Shown: positions 6,950 through 14,601 of the stretch, piece by piece | How the letters are laid out: each line of letters starts with the position of its first letter | Numbering within the stretch: the stretch's first letter is position 1 | Assembly (NCBI GenBank): GCA_934692455.1 | Contig: CAKUTY010000016.1 | Location: 1 to 18,200 of the forward strand | DNA: 18,200 nt | Reading direction: 5' to 3' | From: an uncultured Erysipelotrichaceae bacterium | GTDB lineage: Bacteria > Bacillota_I > Bacilli_A > Erysipelotrichales > Erysipelotrichaceae | Position numbers and translations under genes: made by a program | The notes under the pieces: generated by a model | What the model was told of the DNA's origin: nothing | Seen by the model: only the letters and a program-made list of their open reading frames with translations | Database searches by the model: none

Positions 6950-8271
6950 TATTTAAGCACCTCCACCCTATTCAACAACTTATGTTGATCAGAGAAACAA
7001 GTAATCGCATAAATATGACCAATCGCATTGTTCTTTAGATAATTAACAGCTGTTTCAATATCCTTTTCTAGATATGCCTTATTAAAGTCAATACCTGCAT
7101 ATAAGAATCTTTCAGCAACATCACTGGCATATCTGCCAGTCAAGACAATCTTCTTGATATTAGGACTATTCAATAATTCAAAATCAATATCCCATAACCA
7201 AGATGTTTCACTAGTAAAATATTTTCTAGAAATCGCATCAACCATCACGAATGCTGTGACATCTTTCTTATAATTTGTTGCTACTCTTAAAGATTGATCA
7301 TAAGAAATAGAATTTTCATGCTTAGAAGTTAATAAAGTTCCATAATTATTGCCAACCTTAAATTCAACTACACGACCATTCTTAAGAATATAGTTATTTA
7401 GTGTATCTACAATAATTTTAGAATCTACTCCTAATTCTCTACAAATTGAGTAACAAGCCAAGATATTATAGGCATTATAGATACTCTTTAAAGCTAATGA
7501 AATTTTATATTCACCATCAATAATTAAGTAGCCTTCATCTAAATTTACATCGGTAATGTGATACTTAGGCTCATGACGCTTATAATCGCAAACCGTACAC
7601 TTATAAGAACCAATATGTCCATAATGATGATAATCATAAACTAATTTATTCTTACATTTAGGACAATACTTGCCATCATCATAGACACTAGTATTCTCTT
7701 TAGTTGAATCCTTATATTTGTCAATGCCAAAATAGATATCATCATTATCACCAAAGGCATTAACCAAAGGATCATCACTGTTCAATAATAACTTGCAACC
7801 ATCATGGATACTGTCCTTGATAATATCAAACATCCACTCTGGATGACCATTTCTAGTCATCTGATCACGATAAAGATTAGTAATTACATAATATGTTGGC
7901 ACAAAATGCTTAAAAGTATGTCTTGCATATCTTTCATCAGACTCAAGTAAAACAACATCATTCTTAACATTGCCCTTTAAGTCAGCATTATCAAGAATAA
8001 AAGTTGTAACACCCTCTATTTGATTTGAACCTTCACCATTATAGGCAACTGATAAGCCACTCTTATCAAGTACTGCCTTAATCATCTCAACCGTACTTGT
8101 CTTACCATTGGAACCAGTTACCGCGATAACATATTTAGGCAATTTCACTTTACTCAAGATATTAGGATCAATCTTTAAAGCTATCTTTCCTGGTAAGCTA
8201 GAGCCCTTGCCAACTAATTTGCCAATTACTCTTACAATCTTACAAACAATTATCGCCAATACTTTTTTCAT
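6949..8271 (-). CDS. murT: Lipid II isoglutaminyl synthase ATPase subunit MurT
   Basis: MurT is a Mur-ligase homologue that activates the D-Glu carboxylate of lipid II with ATP for amidation. The 440-residue protein (S. aureus MurT is about the same length) has the Mur-type P-loop VTGSNGKTS (51-59), YNGEGSNQIEGVTT (77-90), a four-Cys zinc ribbon CPKC/CTVC (203, 206, 225, 228) typical of MurT, and a C-terminal DUF1727 region. That region includes TGRYASDVAERFLYAG (378-393), whose Asp384 I would align with the essential S. aureus Asp349 (alignment by eye). It begins 4 bases after the metG stop with no good Shine-Dalgarno, so it probably depends on translation of metG. MurT keeps its key residues, unlike its GatD partner downstream. 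Confidence 0.93.
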   Translation of the reverse strand: MKKVLAIIVCKIVRVIGKLVGKGSSLPGKIALKIDPNILSKVKLPKYVIAVTGSNGKTSTVEMIKAVLDKSGLSVAYNGEGSNQIEGVTTFILDNADLKGNVKNDVVLLESDERYARHTFKHFVPTYYVITNLYRDQMTRNGHPEWMFDIIKDSIHDGCKLLLNSDDPLVNAFGDNDDIYFGIDKYKDSTKENTSVYDDGKYCPKCKNKLVYDYHHYGHIGSYKCTVCDYKRHEPKYHITDVNLDEGYLIIDGEYKISLALKSIYNAYNILACYSICRELGVDSKIIVDTLNNYILKNGRVVEFKVGNNYGTLLTSKHENSISYDQSLRVATNYKKDVTAFVMVDAISRKYFTSETSWLWDIDFELLNSPNIKKIVLTGRYASDVAERFLYAGIDFNKAYLEKDIETAVNYLKNNAIGHIYAITCFSDQHKLLNRVEVLK

Positions 8272-8275
8272 AAGC

Positions 8276-10159
8276 TTAAGATAATTTACTACCAGCAGGT
8301 AAAGAAGAAGTAACTACTTCAATCTTTCCTTCATTCTCAGCACAGATAATCATACCCTGTGACTCTACACCTCTGATTTTTACAGGCTTTAAGTTAGCTA
8401 AAACAACTACCTTCTTGCCTACAAACTCATTTGGATCAACATGTTCTGCGATACCGGAAACGATTTGTCTCACTTCACCACCAATATCAACCTTAGACAC
8501 TAATAGCTTATCAGCCTTCTCATGCTTCTTTGATTCTAATACTTCACCAACTACCATTTCCATTTTAGCGAAGTCATCAATACTAATTTCAGGTAAATGT
8601 TCAATTTCCTTTGCCTCAAGCTTTTCCTTTAATTCCTTTTCATCAATTCTTGCGAATAAAATTTCAGGCTTTTCAGTAACTTGATAACTTTCAACATAAC
8701 CAATTGTATTATTTTCAAATGATGCATCATTCACATTAATTTGTTCATAAATCTTCTTAGAAGTAGCTGGAATAAAGGCTTCTAATTCAATTGCACATAG
8801 TCTAATACCATCCAAGATCACATATAAAACATCATTTAAACGAGACTTTTCTTCAAGCTTAGCCAACTTCCAAGGCTCAGTTTCATCAATATACTTATTT
8901 AAACGATTTAATCTAGAAAAAATATCAGCCAATGCCGCTGGTGCATTTAAACTTTCTAACTTCTCATCAACATCCTTATCCATACTATTTAGATAATTAA
9001 TTACTTCATTATCTAATTCGGTAATATTAGAAATCTTAGATACCTTACCACCAAAGTATTTATTAGCCATTGAAATAGTACGATTTACTAGATTACCCAA
9101 AACATTGCATAAGTCACTATTACGTCTTTCAACCATTAACAATTCCGAGAAATTACCATCAGAACCAAATGGTACTTCACTTAATAAGAAATATCTAATA
9201 GTATCTACACCATAGTCTTCGATAAATAAACGTGGATCCTTAAAGTTACCCTTAGACTTACTAATCTTATCACCGCCCATAGTCAACCAACCATGGCCAT
9301 ATACCTTCTTAGGCAAAGGTAAGCCTAAGGCAATCAACATAATAGGCCAAATGATTGTATGGAATCTAAAAATTTCCTTACCAACCAAATGTAAATCAGC
9401 TGGCCAATATTTTTCAAATAAAGACTCATCATCAGACTTATAACCTAAAGCACTAATATAGTTGGTCAAGGCATCAACCCAAACATAAACTGTTTGTTCA
9501 GGATCAAATGTTACAGGAATACCCCACTTAACAGAAGATCTAGATACACATAAGTCCTTTAGTCCTGGCTTTAAGAAATTGTTATACATTTCGTTATATC
9601 TAGTAACTGGCTGCATCAAGTCTTTATGACCCTCTAGGTATTCTTCTAATTGTTTTTGATACTTAGATAGCTTTAAGAAATAAGCATTTTCTTTAGTTAA
9701 CTTAACTTCTCTACCACAATCAGGACACTTGCCATCCTTTAATTGAGACTCAGTCCAGAAAGACTCACAAGGTGTACAATACCAGCCCTCATAAGTTCCC
9801 TTATAGATATCACCTTGGTCATATAGCTGTTTAAATACTTTTTGAACACACTCAACATGTTCAGAATCGGTTGTTCTAATAAATTTGTTGTATGAAATGT
9901 CTAAAGACTTCCATAAATCCTTGGCATTATCGATGATTGGATCAACAAACTCCTTAGGTGTGCAACCCTTTTTCTTAGCTCTTTCTTCAATCTTTTGACC
10001 ATGTTCATCTGAACCAGTTAAAAAGAAAACATCATAGCCTTTAAGTCTCTTATAACGAGCTAGTGCATCGGCAATTACTGTTGTATAACAGTGTCCAATG
10101 TGGAAATTATCACTTGGATAATAAATTGGCGTTGTAATGTAATAAGTATTCTTTCCCAC
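8276..10159 (-). CDS. metG: Methionyl-tRNA synthetase, with C-terminal tRNA-binding domain
   Basis: MetRS charges tRNA-Met (initiator and elongator). From GTG 10159 the protein is 627 residues. It shows TPIYYPSDNFHIGHCYT (class I HIGH motif, near residue 20), GSDEHGQKIEER, a zinc-type insertion CTPC/CPDC (near 130-150), the KMSKS-like KISKSKG (near 302), an anticodon-binding helical domain, and a C-terminal EMAP/Trbp-type domain from about MEMVVGEVLESKKHEKADKL to the end. The GTG start is favoured by GGAGG at 10167-10171 with 7-base spacing and by the N-terminus VGKNTYYITTPIYY. An in-frame ATG at 10195 falls within the T-box terminator hairpin. It heads the metG-murT-gatD operon and is controlled by the T-box leader upstream. 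Confidence 0.97.
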   Translation of the reverse strand: MGKNTYYITTPIYYPSDNFHIGHCYTTVIADALARYKRLKGYDVFFLTGSDEHGQKIEERAKKKGCTPKEFVDPIIDNAKDLWKSLDISYNKFIRTTDSEHVECVQKVFKQLYDQGDIYKGTYEGWYCTPCESFWTESQLKDGKCPDCGREVKLTKENAYFLKLSKYQKQLEEYLEGHKDLMQPVTRYNEMYNNFLKPGLKDLCVSRSSVKWGIPVTFDPEQTVYVWVDALTNYISALGYKSDDESLFEKYWPADLHLVGKEIFRFHTIIWPIMLIALGLPLPKKVYGHGWLTMGGDKISKSKGNFKDPRLFIEDYGVDTIRYFLLSEVPFGSDGNFSELLMVERRNSDLCNVLGNLVNRTISMANKYFGGKVSKISNITELDNEVINYLNSMDKDVDEKLESLNAPAALADIFSRLNRLNKYIDETEPWKLAKLEEKSRLNDVLYVILDGIRLCAIELEAFIPATSKKIYEQINVNDASFENNTIGYVESYQVTEKPEILFARIDEKELKEKLEAKEIEHLPEISIDDFAKMEMVVGEVLESKKHEKADKLLVSKVDIGGEVRQIVSGIAEHVDPNEFVGKKVVVLANLKPVKIRGVESQGMIICAENEGKIEVVTSSLPAGSKLS

Positions 10160-10179
10160 AAAAATTCCTCCAATAAAAT

Positions 10180-10221
10180 AAAAAAGGTGACACAAGGGCG
10201 CAACATGCGCGGTACCACCTT
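10180..10221 (-). terminator. Regulated intrinsic terminator of the T-box leader
   Basis: On minus, AAGGTG (10221-10216) pairs with CACCTT (10189-10184), with an inner GCGC (10210-10207) / GCGC (10201-10198) helix, followed by a T-run to 10180. It is mutually exclusive with the antiterminator because both use the T-box bases. Confidence 0.88.
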
Positions 10222-10373
10222 ACTTCTAACTTAAGCTTTTAACGCAAGCATACGTTTGACCCTACATATCGAACCAAATGTTTAAGACCCATCTTCATTG
10301 TTTACCAAATGCCTTTTTACACCAAACAAAGGTTCTCTATAATTTATTAAACAATTACTCTGTCTATCGTAAC
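10180..10373 (-). promoter_or_regulatory. T-box leader (tRNA-sensing riboswitch) of metG
   Basis: The minus strand at 10221-10208 reads AAGGTGGTACCGCG, matching the universal T-box antiterminator core. About 150 bases of leader precede it and can form Stem I; the CGATAGACAGAGTAA segment near its 5' end is like the conserved Stem I base. The leader begins just past a TATAAT at 10385-10380. Candidate Met specifier codons are ATG at 10298-10296 (followed by A) and ATG at 10292-10290; I cannot fold the loop well enough to choose. Uncharged tRNA-Met would favour antitermination and expression of metG, murT and gatD. Confidence 0.92.
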
Positions 10374-10379
10374 ACCACA

Positions 10380-10385
10380 ATTATA
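10380..10385 (-). promoter_or_regulatory. -10 box of the metG T-box transcript
   Basis: TATAAT on the minus strand, placed 7-8 bases before the expected start of the T-box leader and only 3 bases past the stop of the last Tad-cluster gene. No good -35 is seen; the -35 region would fall inside that small gene. Confidence 0.5.
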
Positions 10386-10387
10386 CA

Positions 10388-10495
10388 CTAAATTGTTAAA
10401 AACATCTTAGTCACCATCAACATTAGCTCAACAAATATCGACATTATCACTATATCAAGTACAGTTGATAAATATTCATCAATAAGTTCCCTCAT
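10388..10495 (-). CDS. 35-residue single-helix membrane protein, last gene of the Tad-like cluster
   Basis: ATG 10495 overlaps the stop of the preceding gene (ATGA) and the frame runs 35 codons to TAG at 10388. The product starts MRELIDEYLSTVLDIVIM and is hydrophobic from residue 10 to the end, with Glu23 and Lys30 the only charges in the second half. Its first eight residues follow the same M-R-x-x-x-D/E/N-E-Y pattern as the Flp-like protein encoded at 15829-15659 and the proteins at 11231 and 11362. No function is known to me. The pattern and operon position suggest a minor pilin-like or assembly subunit (inference). It is too short to be called with certainty, but the coupled start, shared N-terminus and stop exactly before the next promoter support a real gene. 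Confidence 0.6.
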   Translation of the reverse strand: MRELIDEYLSTVLDIVIMSIFVELMLMVTKMFLTI

Positions 10496-10818
10496 TTTGC
10501 ATACCCTTTAAATTGGCCATTTATCTTTCTGTTAAATAAAGGTAAGTTGATTTGGTAATTTAAAGTAATTAAGAAATCTCTCCTACTTTTTACAGACGAA
10601 AGTTCTTTACAATCAAAGGACCAATTCTTAAGCTCTTCATGATTGATCAAATCATTCAAGTTATAAGTATAATATGATGATTCAAATTTCTCGATACCAG
10701 CACTATGAATTAGTCTGGCATTCATCATTTGAGAACCAATTGAAATAATACTTGTAAAGACAAAGACTAGTATCATCGTAATAATCATCGTGGTCATATA
10801 TTCAAAAATGTTTTTCAT
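10492..10818 (-). CDS. TadE-like minor pseudopilin, 108 residues
   Basis: N-terminal MKNIFEYMTTMIITM leads into a hydrophobic helix (about residues 8-28), then SQMMNARLIHSAGIEKFESSYY (about 29-50). This resembles the segment after the helix in TadE-type pseudopilins, where small polar and acidic residues are followed by an IESS-like stretch. The remaining 58 residues are a small extracytoplasmic domain ending FKGYAK. Glu-Tyr stands at residues 6-7, the Flp-like position, with no prepilin leader. Start 10818 overlaps the stop of the gene upstream (ATGA), and its own stop overlaps the 35-residue gene downstream. It is likely a membrane-anchored minor subunit of the Tad-like machine; the assignment rests on N-terminal pattern and context. 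Confidence 0.65.
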   Translation of the reverse strand: MKNIFEYMTTMIITMILVFVFTSIISIGSQMMNARLIHSAGIEKFESSYYTYNLNDLINHEELKNWSFDCKELSSVKSRRDFLITLNYQINLPLFNRKINGQFKGYAK

Positions 10819-11231
10819 TCACTCGCTTTTTCCCTTTCATCGACAACAATTAGTTTAGCCTTAATGGCTTTTGTCTCACCATTGTAATTTAATTGATAAG
10901 TTATTTCCTTCTCGCCAACTTCACTACTATCGAATCCAATTACCGTAATATAGTCTTTAATATCCTCACCTTTTGAGTTATAAGCCTCTACCCTATCTTT
11001 ATATTCCAATTTTTCATTTATTTGTACTAATAAATCTTTACCATTAAATGATGCTATTGCTACCGGACTTATTTCACTCTCTATATAAACAGGTTTAAGT
11101 GATTCATCAACAAAGTCCATATTCATACCAATTAGGTCACTTAAAAGTGAAGATATAAAGACCGAAAACACAATAATGGAAATAAAAGCTGTAAAGATCG
11201 CTTCTGCATATTCATCAAATAAAATCCTCAT
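10815..11231 (-). CDS. Pilin-like protein with a C-terminal Ig-like (DUF5011-type) ectodomain
   Basis: From ATG 11231 the product is 138 residues. It has MRILFDEYAEAIFTAF (charged start with Glu7-Tyr8), a hydrophobic helix to about residue 32, then an ectodomain. The ectodomain segment LEYKDRVEAYNSKGEDIKDY (about 71-90), then SSEVGEKEITYQLNYNG and a final KAKLIVVDE, is the rhythm of bacterial Ig-like repeats of the DUF5011 kind (A-x-D-x-x-G-D-I ... G-x-Y-x-V-T-Y). A start 7 codons earlier is possible but would lose the shared MRxLFxEY N-terminus, and ATG 11231 overlaps the previous stop (ATGA). It is probably a membrane-rooted or filament-tip subunit exposing a beta-sandwich. The domain call is by pattern only. 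Confidence 0.65.
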   Translation of the reverse strand: MRILFDEYAEAIFTAFISIIVFSVFISSLLSDLIGMNMDFVDESLKPVYIESEISPVAIASFNGKDLLVQINEKLEYKDRVEAYNSKGEDIKDYITVIGFDSSEVGEKEITYQLNYNGETKAIKAKLIVVDEREKASE

Positions 11232-11362
11232 GACATTAACCTCTTTAGCCAAAGAATAAAGAAATCACTTATATCTAATTTTGTCATAAAAATATCGATG
11301 ACAATAATACTACAAGTAGCCGCTAACACACTTAAGCCTAGTTCATTAAATAATCTACGCAT
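11228..11362 (-). CDS. 44-residue Flp-like single-helix protein
   Basis: The frame from ATG 11362 to TGA at 11228 encodes 44 residues: MRRLFNELGLSVLAAT, a hydrophobic run to about residue 26, then an amphipathic tail (KLDISDFFILWLKRLMS). AGGAAGTG lies just before the start, which is 2 bases past the stop of the secreted protein gene; the end overlaps the next gene by ATGA. The layout (charged N-terminus with Glu7, helix, short amphipathic tail) parallels the 56-residue protein at 15829-15659. It is likely a small pilin-like subunit of the same system (inference). Confidence 0.65.
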   Translation of the reverse strand: MRRLFNELGLSVLAATCSIIVIDIFMTKLDISDFFILWLKRLMS

Positions 11363-11364
11363 AA

Positions 11365-12705
11365 TCACTTCCTATAGGCATTGAACAAAACATCCACATA
11401 TTCTTTAGTCCTCCAAATTGAATTGTTATCTAAGCTATCTTTAAATTCTTCTGAAATATAGCGTGAATATATTTTTAATCCCGGATCATAATTTTCTATT
11501 TCTTGGCCCTTATCTAAAATATAAAATCTTCTAGTTATTTCTGCTCTTATATTTCCTGAATTCAAGACATAAAAAGTAACATCGATATAGCCTGCATTTG
11601 ATAAATCTAAACTATTAGGATTATTAACAGTATAGTTGGCATTATAGACAATCTTCTCAATCTTTATATCATCACTAATATCCCCATCTAATTCATCTCT
11701 TGCGCTACCATTAACTCTTTCAATTAATTCCCTAATAGGTAAATTTTTATCTTCTTTATCAAAGTACGTGTATGAGATATACAAAGTTGGAGGTTTTCTC
11801 TTATATGTAGCCTTTAAGCTAATATCTCCATAAGTTCCTTTTTCAATTTTGCTTACTATATTCCCCTTGCTGTTGACAAAGCCAAGAAAATCATAACCGG
11901 TTTTATTCGCACCAGGAAGTATTACCTCATCAAAGACGGTATATGTGTATACAGGATTACCCACAAAAGTACCACCATCTAAATCGTAATTAATTCGATA
12001 ATTCAAAGGATGACTATAGACAGTTCTTTCAACTGGAATTTCAGGATTTTCTCCATATATACGCTTATAAGGCTTTTCAAAGCGCCAATCAGTTGGTTCA
12101 CTCCACTTAGTAACATAAGAATAAAACGTAGCCGTAGTAGTAATCCAAGTTCCTACAATCATCGTTCGATTACGACCGCCACCGGAACTATCAGACATTT
12201 TTAATTCCATATAACGACAAGAATGATTCAAAGAAGGTGCCCAGTTTTTAAGTACGTCATGTGTACCAACAGAGCCAATCTTTCTTCCATCACAATATAG
12301 CTGCATAGGTGGCGCTTGATAATTATCATCATAACCACCACGATAAGTATCTACATCTATATACGCATAAGTAACATTAGCCTTATAACCAAAGTCCCAA
12401 GTATATAAACTTTTAGCATTAACATCACTCCAAACTCTGTTAGTCCCATCAAACGCATAGTGCTTAATATCCTGTCCTATTACTTTATAGTCCTTAGTAA
12501 AAGAAGAAGGATTTTCAGTAGATAATGGTGACCATTCAATAGGCAATTTGTGCCCATATTGAATGGCCGATACTTCATTAGGACTACCTGTTGGTTTTTC
12601 ACTCCACTCGCTATAACCAGACAAAATATTTTCAGCTTTTATATTAAGGGGAATAACAATTAAACATAAGATGCTTATCAACAATATTTTTAATATTCTA
12701 GCCAT
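11365..12705 (-). CDS. Secreted beta-rich surface protein with InlB-type repeat, embedded in the Tad-like cluster
   Basis: From ATG 12705 the 446-residue product has a Sec signal peptide (MARILKILLISILCLIV..., cleavage probably after NIKA). The mature part opens with a WSEK-type motif (SGYSEWSEKPTGSPNEV), a domain rich in aromatic residues with a Cys pair, then a second KWSEPTDW motif followed by TVYSHPL. Next comes one Listeria-Bacteroides (InlB B-type) repeat, YRINYDLDGGTF ... GYDFLGFVNSKGN ... ISLKATYKR. Near the C-terminus, ARDELDGDISDDIKIEK resembles a DUF5011 Ig-like domain. There is no LPXTG or C-terminal membrane segment, so anchoring may depend on the Tad-like assembly. The start overlaps the previous stop by 8 bp; an earlier in-frame ATG at 12720 would spoil the signal peptide slightly. 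I propose an adhesin or tip protein; its ligand is unknown. Confidence 0.75.
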   Translation of the reverse strand: MARILKILLISILCLIVIPLNIKAENILSGYSEWSEKPTGSPNEVSAIQYGHKLPIEWSPLSTENPSSFTKDYKVIGQDIKHYAFDGTNRVWSDVNAKSLYTWDFGYKANVTYAYIDVDTYRGGYDDNYQAPPMQLYCDGRKIGSVGTHDVLKNWAPSLNHSCRYMELKMSDSSGGGRNRTMIVGTWITTTATFYSYVTKWSEPTDWRFEKPYKRIYGENPEIPVERTVYSHPLNYRINYDLDGGTFVGNPVYTYTVFDEVILPGANKTGYDFLGFVNSKGNIVSKIEKGTYGDISLKATYKRKPPTLYISYTYFDKEDKNLPIRELIERVNGSARDELDGDISDDIKIEKIVYNANYTVNNPNSLDLSNAGYIDVTFYVLNSGNIRAEITRRFYILDKGQEIENYDPGLKIYSRYISEEFKDSLDNNSIWRTKEYVDVLFNAYRK

Positions 12706-13111
12706 TATCACACACCACATCTATCACATTAATCATCTTCTTCGTAATTGTTTTATCTTGGCCTAAAAAATTCTTATACTCATGAGAAATAATTACGCAT
12801 AACAAGCCTTTATAAACATCACTATAACCACTAATTGAATAGGTTCCATCACTGTTAACCAAGATCATAAAATTATCTTTAAATAATTTTAAATATTCTT
12901 CATTGGAACCAATTTTCATCCTTGAATTGTTAGTATTATAGTAAATATCCTCAATATTCTCTTGCATAACAATTTGAGTATTAGCCATAGCCAAATGACT
13001 TGCCTTATTGAGCTCATCTAAGCGTACATTGTAGTCGAGAAGATGCATGAGTATTAGACACACACAAAGTCCAATAACCGTTAAACTCATAGCTCTGACT
13101 AGAACTTTCAT
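12698..13111 (-). CDS. TadE/TadF-like pseudopilin, 137 residues
   Basis: The product begins MKVLVRAMSLTVIGLCVCL with a hydrophobic helix to about residue 24. It then has VRLDELNKASHLAMANTQIVMQE, an alternating small/polar helix typical of TadE/TadF-like proteins just after the membrane span. The rest is a small ectodomain with a Cys pair (about 104 and 134) and a central YLKLFKDNFMILVNSDGTYSIS segment. It lacks the Glu-Tyr pattern of the short proteins and lacks a prepilin cleavage site. The start overlaps the stop of the TadB/TadC-like gene (ATGA) and the end overlaps the secreted protein gene. It is probably a minor subunit that nucleates or stabilizes the fibre (family inference). Confidence 0.65.
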   Translation of the reverse strand: MKVLVRAMSLTVIGLCVCLILMHLLDYNVRLDELNKASHLAMANTQIVMQENIEDIYYNTNNSRMKIGSNEEYLKLFKDNFMILVNSDGTYSISGYSDVYKGLLCVIISHEYKNFLGQDKTITKKMINVIDVVCDNG

Positions 13112-14601
13112 ATGTTAACATTACTCCCAATAGCACTCATCATATAAGCAAACATTGCAAACATTGACACCAACATTTCAATCGAAAATAGTGCAATGGG
13201 AAGATAGCCAATAGCCTCTATAGCTCCAATAGAATCCTCGTTCTTAAGACGCTCAGCCTTATCCAACATTTGTTGATTTCGATCAATTAAGTTAGAAACA
13301 CGATCCTTAATTTCATCCTTACCAACATTAGATATCGCATACAAGACTTTCATACTAGACCTAGCATCCTCTAAATCAAAATCACTTAAGAATTCACCAT
13401 AAGGTTTAATCGAAGTAGGGTCTTTTTTAGCCTTTTGTAAAAAATCTTTTATCTCAGTTCTTAAAGGATAAGAAGCCATATTTTGAGAATTCTCAATCGC
13501 ATTCAAGACCGTTAAACTATTTAAAGTAAGAGATATTTCTCTTAACCAAATAGGAAATTCAATTGTCAAAGCTTTAGTAAGCTCTTTATATATTTTTTTA
13601 TATTTAAATGTTTTCTTAAAAAGAACCACTATCCCCAACATAAATGGCAAGAAAGCATATTGAATGTTAAAGTTTAAATATACATAGGCTGTAGAAACCA
13701 TACACAATATAAACAAGGTAACATCAATAACATTCAATTTCTTTTTGCCTTCTTTAAACGCAAGATATTCTTCTTTAAGTTTCTCATCCCTAGAATAATT
13801 CAAATCCTCAATCAGCCATTCACCATTAAGCTTAGTTAATACAATTGTCATCGTAATCAAAATTGATGCGATAAATACTAGTGTCGATATTTGATAAATA
13901 GGTGAATGTGTAAAACCATTAAAGTATTCATTTGAAACATAAATATAGACAAAGACACAATTCATCAACAAAGTAGTACCACATAAGATTAACAATTTAA
14001 TTCTTCGATTCTTCAGTTCCTTTTGAAACGTAAACACACGTTTCAGCCAATTTTCAATATCTATATACATGTTCTCACAAACACTAGAGAATGATACTGA
14101 GTTACTTGATTCAATACTTAACATAATCTTGTGAACGGACTTGACTCTTGAATTAGGGAATTCTTTTTCAATAATCTTCAATGAATTCTCAAATATATCA
14201 GGATCATTATTCGTATTATCCAAATAGTCTATCGCCCTTTTAACAGCATCCCTCATTGCACCAGAAGTCAACGAAAATAATTCGCCAAGTGTAAAACGTA
14301 TCTTTGTCTTTTGAGTAAATATTGGAATCACATTACTCAAATAATCACTTAACATCTCAAATCTTTCAATACTATACGATTGATAGAACCAAGCTTTAAT
14401 CATAAAAGGGATTAAAATTAAGGTGATAAGAATCAGTACTAATATATAGGATAATTGAAGTCTTGATAAACAAGCGATGGTAAAGATCGTTGTTAAAATT
14501 AATACGACCTCAATAAGAAAATCTTTAGTCGAATAAGAATAACCATACTTATTAATCTGTGTTTTTATGTTCTTAATACTATAATTTTTAATTAAATTCA
14601 T
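13108..14601 (-). CDS. Tad platform protein, apparent TadB-TadC fusion (two T2SSF-like halves)
   Basis: TadB and TadC are separate polytopic inner-membrane proteins, each with one T2SSF domain and each around 300 residues, that form the platform worked by the TadA ATPase. This single 497-residue protein has the layout twice. Residues about 30-70 hold two spans, 75-200 a cytosolic helical domain (SDYLSNVIPIFTQK ... FTFQKELKNRR) and 203-255 two spans. Then about 292-330 hold two spans, 340-460 a second cytosolic domain (EFPIWLREISLTLNS ... DARSSMKVLYAISNVG), and the C-terminal hydrophobic stretch holds the last spans. ATG 14601, with AAAGG upstream, is preferred over GTG 14610. It overlaps the ATPase gene by 14 bp. 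Sequence identity to known TadB/TadC is low by eye; the call rests on topology and gene order. Confidence 0.72.
   Translation of the reverse strand: MNLIKNYSIKNIKTQINKYGYSYSTKDFLIEVVLILTTIFTIACLSRLQLSYILVLILITLILIPFMIKAWFYQSYSIERFEMLSDYLSNVIPIFTQKTKIRFTLGELFSLTSGAMRDAVKRAIDYLDNTNNDPDIFENSLKIIEKEFPNSRVKSVHKIMLSIESSNSVSFSSVCENMYIDIENWLKRVFTFQKELKNRRIKLLILCGTTLLMNCVFVYIYVSNEYFNGFTHSPIYQISTLVFIASILITMTIVLTKLNGEWLIEDLNYSRDEKLKEEYLAFKEGKKKLNVIDVTLFILCMVSTAYVYLNFNIQYAFLPFMLGIVVLFKKTFKYKKIYKELTKALTIEFPIWLREISLTLNSLTVLNAIENSQNMASYPLRTEIKDFLQKAKKDPTSIKPYGEFLSDFDLEDARSSMKVLYAISNVGKDEIKDRVSNLIDRNQQMLDKAERLKNEDSIGAIEAIGYLPIALFSIEMLVSMFAMFAYMMSAIGSNVNI

Noticed and set aside
10160..10195. An in-frame ATG at 10195 extending MetG by 12 residues
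   Set aside because: It lies inside the T-box terminator hairpin, has no ribosome site and adds residues foreign to MetRS; GTG 10159 has GGAGG at good spacing.
11232..11252. A seven-residue N-terminal extension (MAKEVNV) of the Ig-like pilin-like protein
   Set aside because: It destroys the MRxLFxEY pattern shared with its neighbours, and ATG 11231 is ATGA-coupled to the preceding small gene. Not fully excluded.
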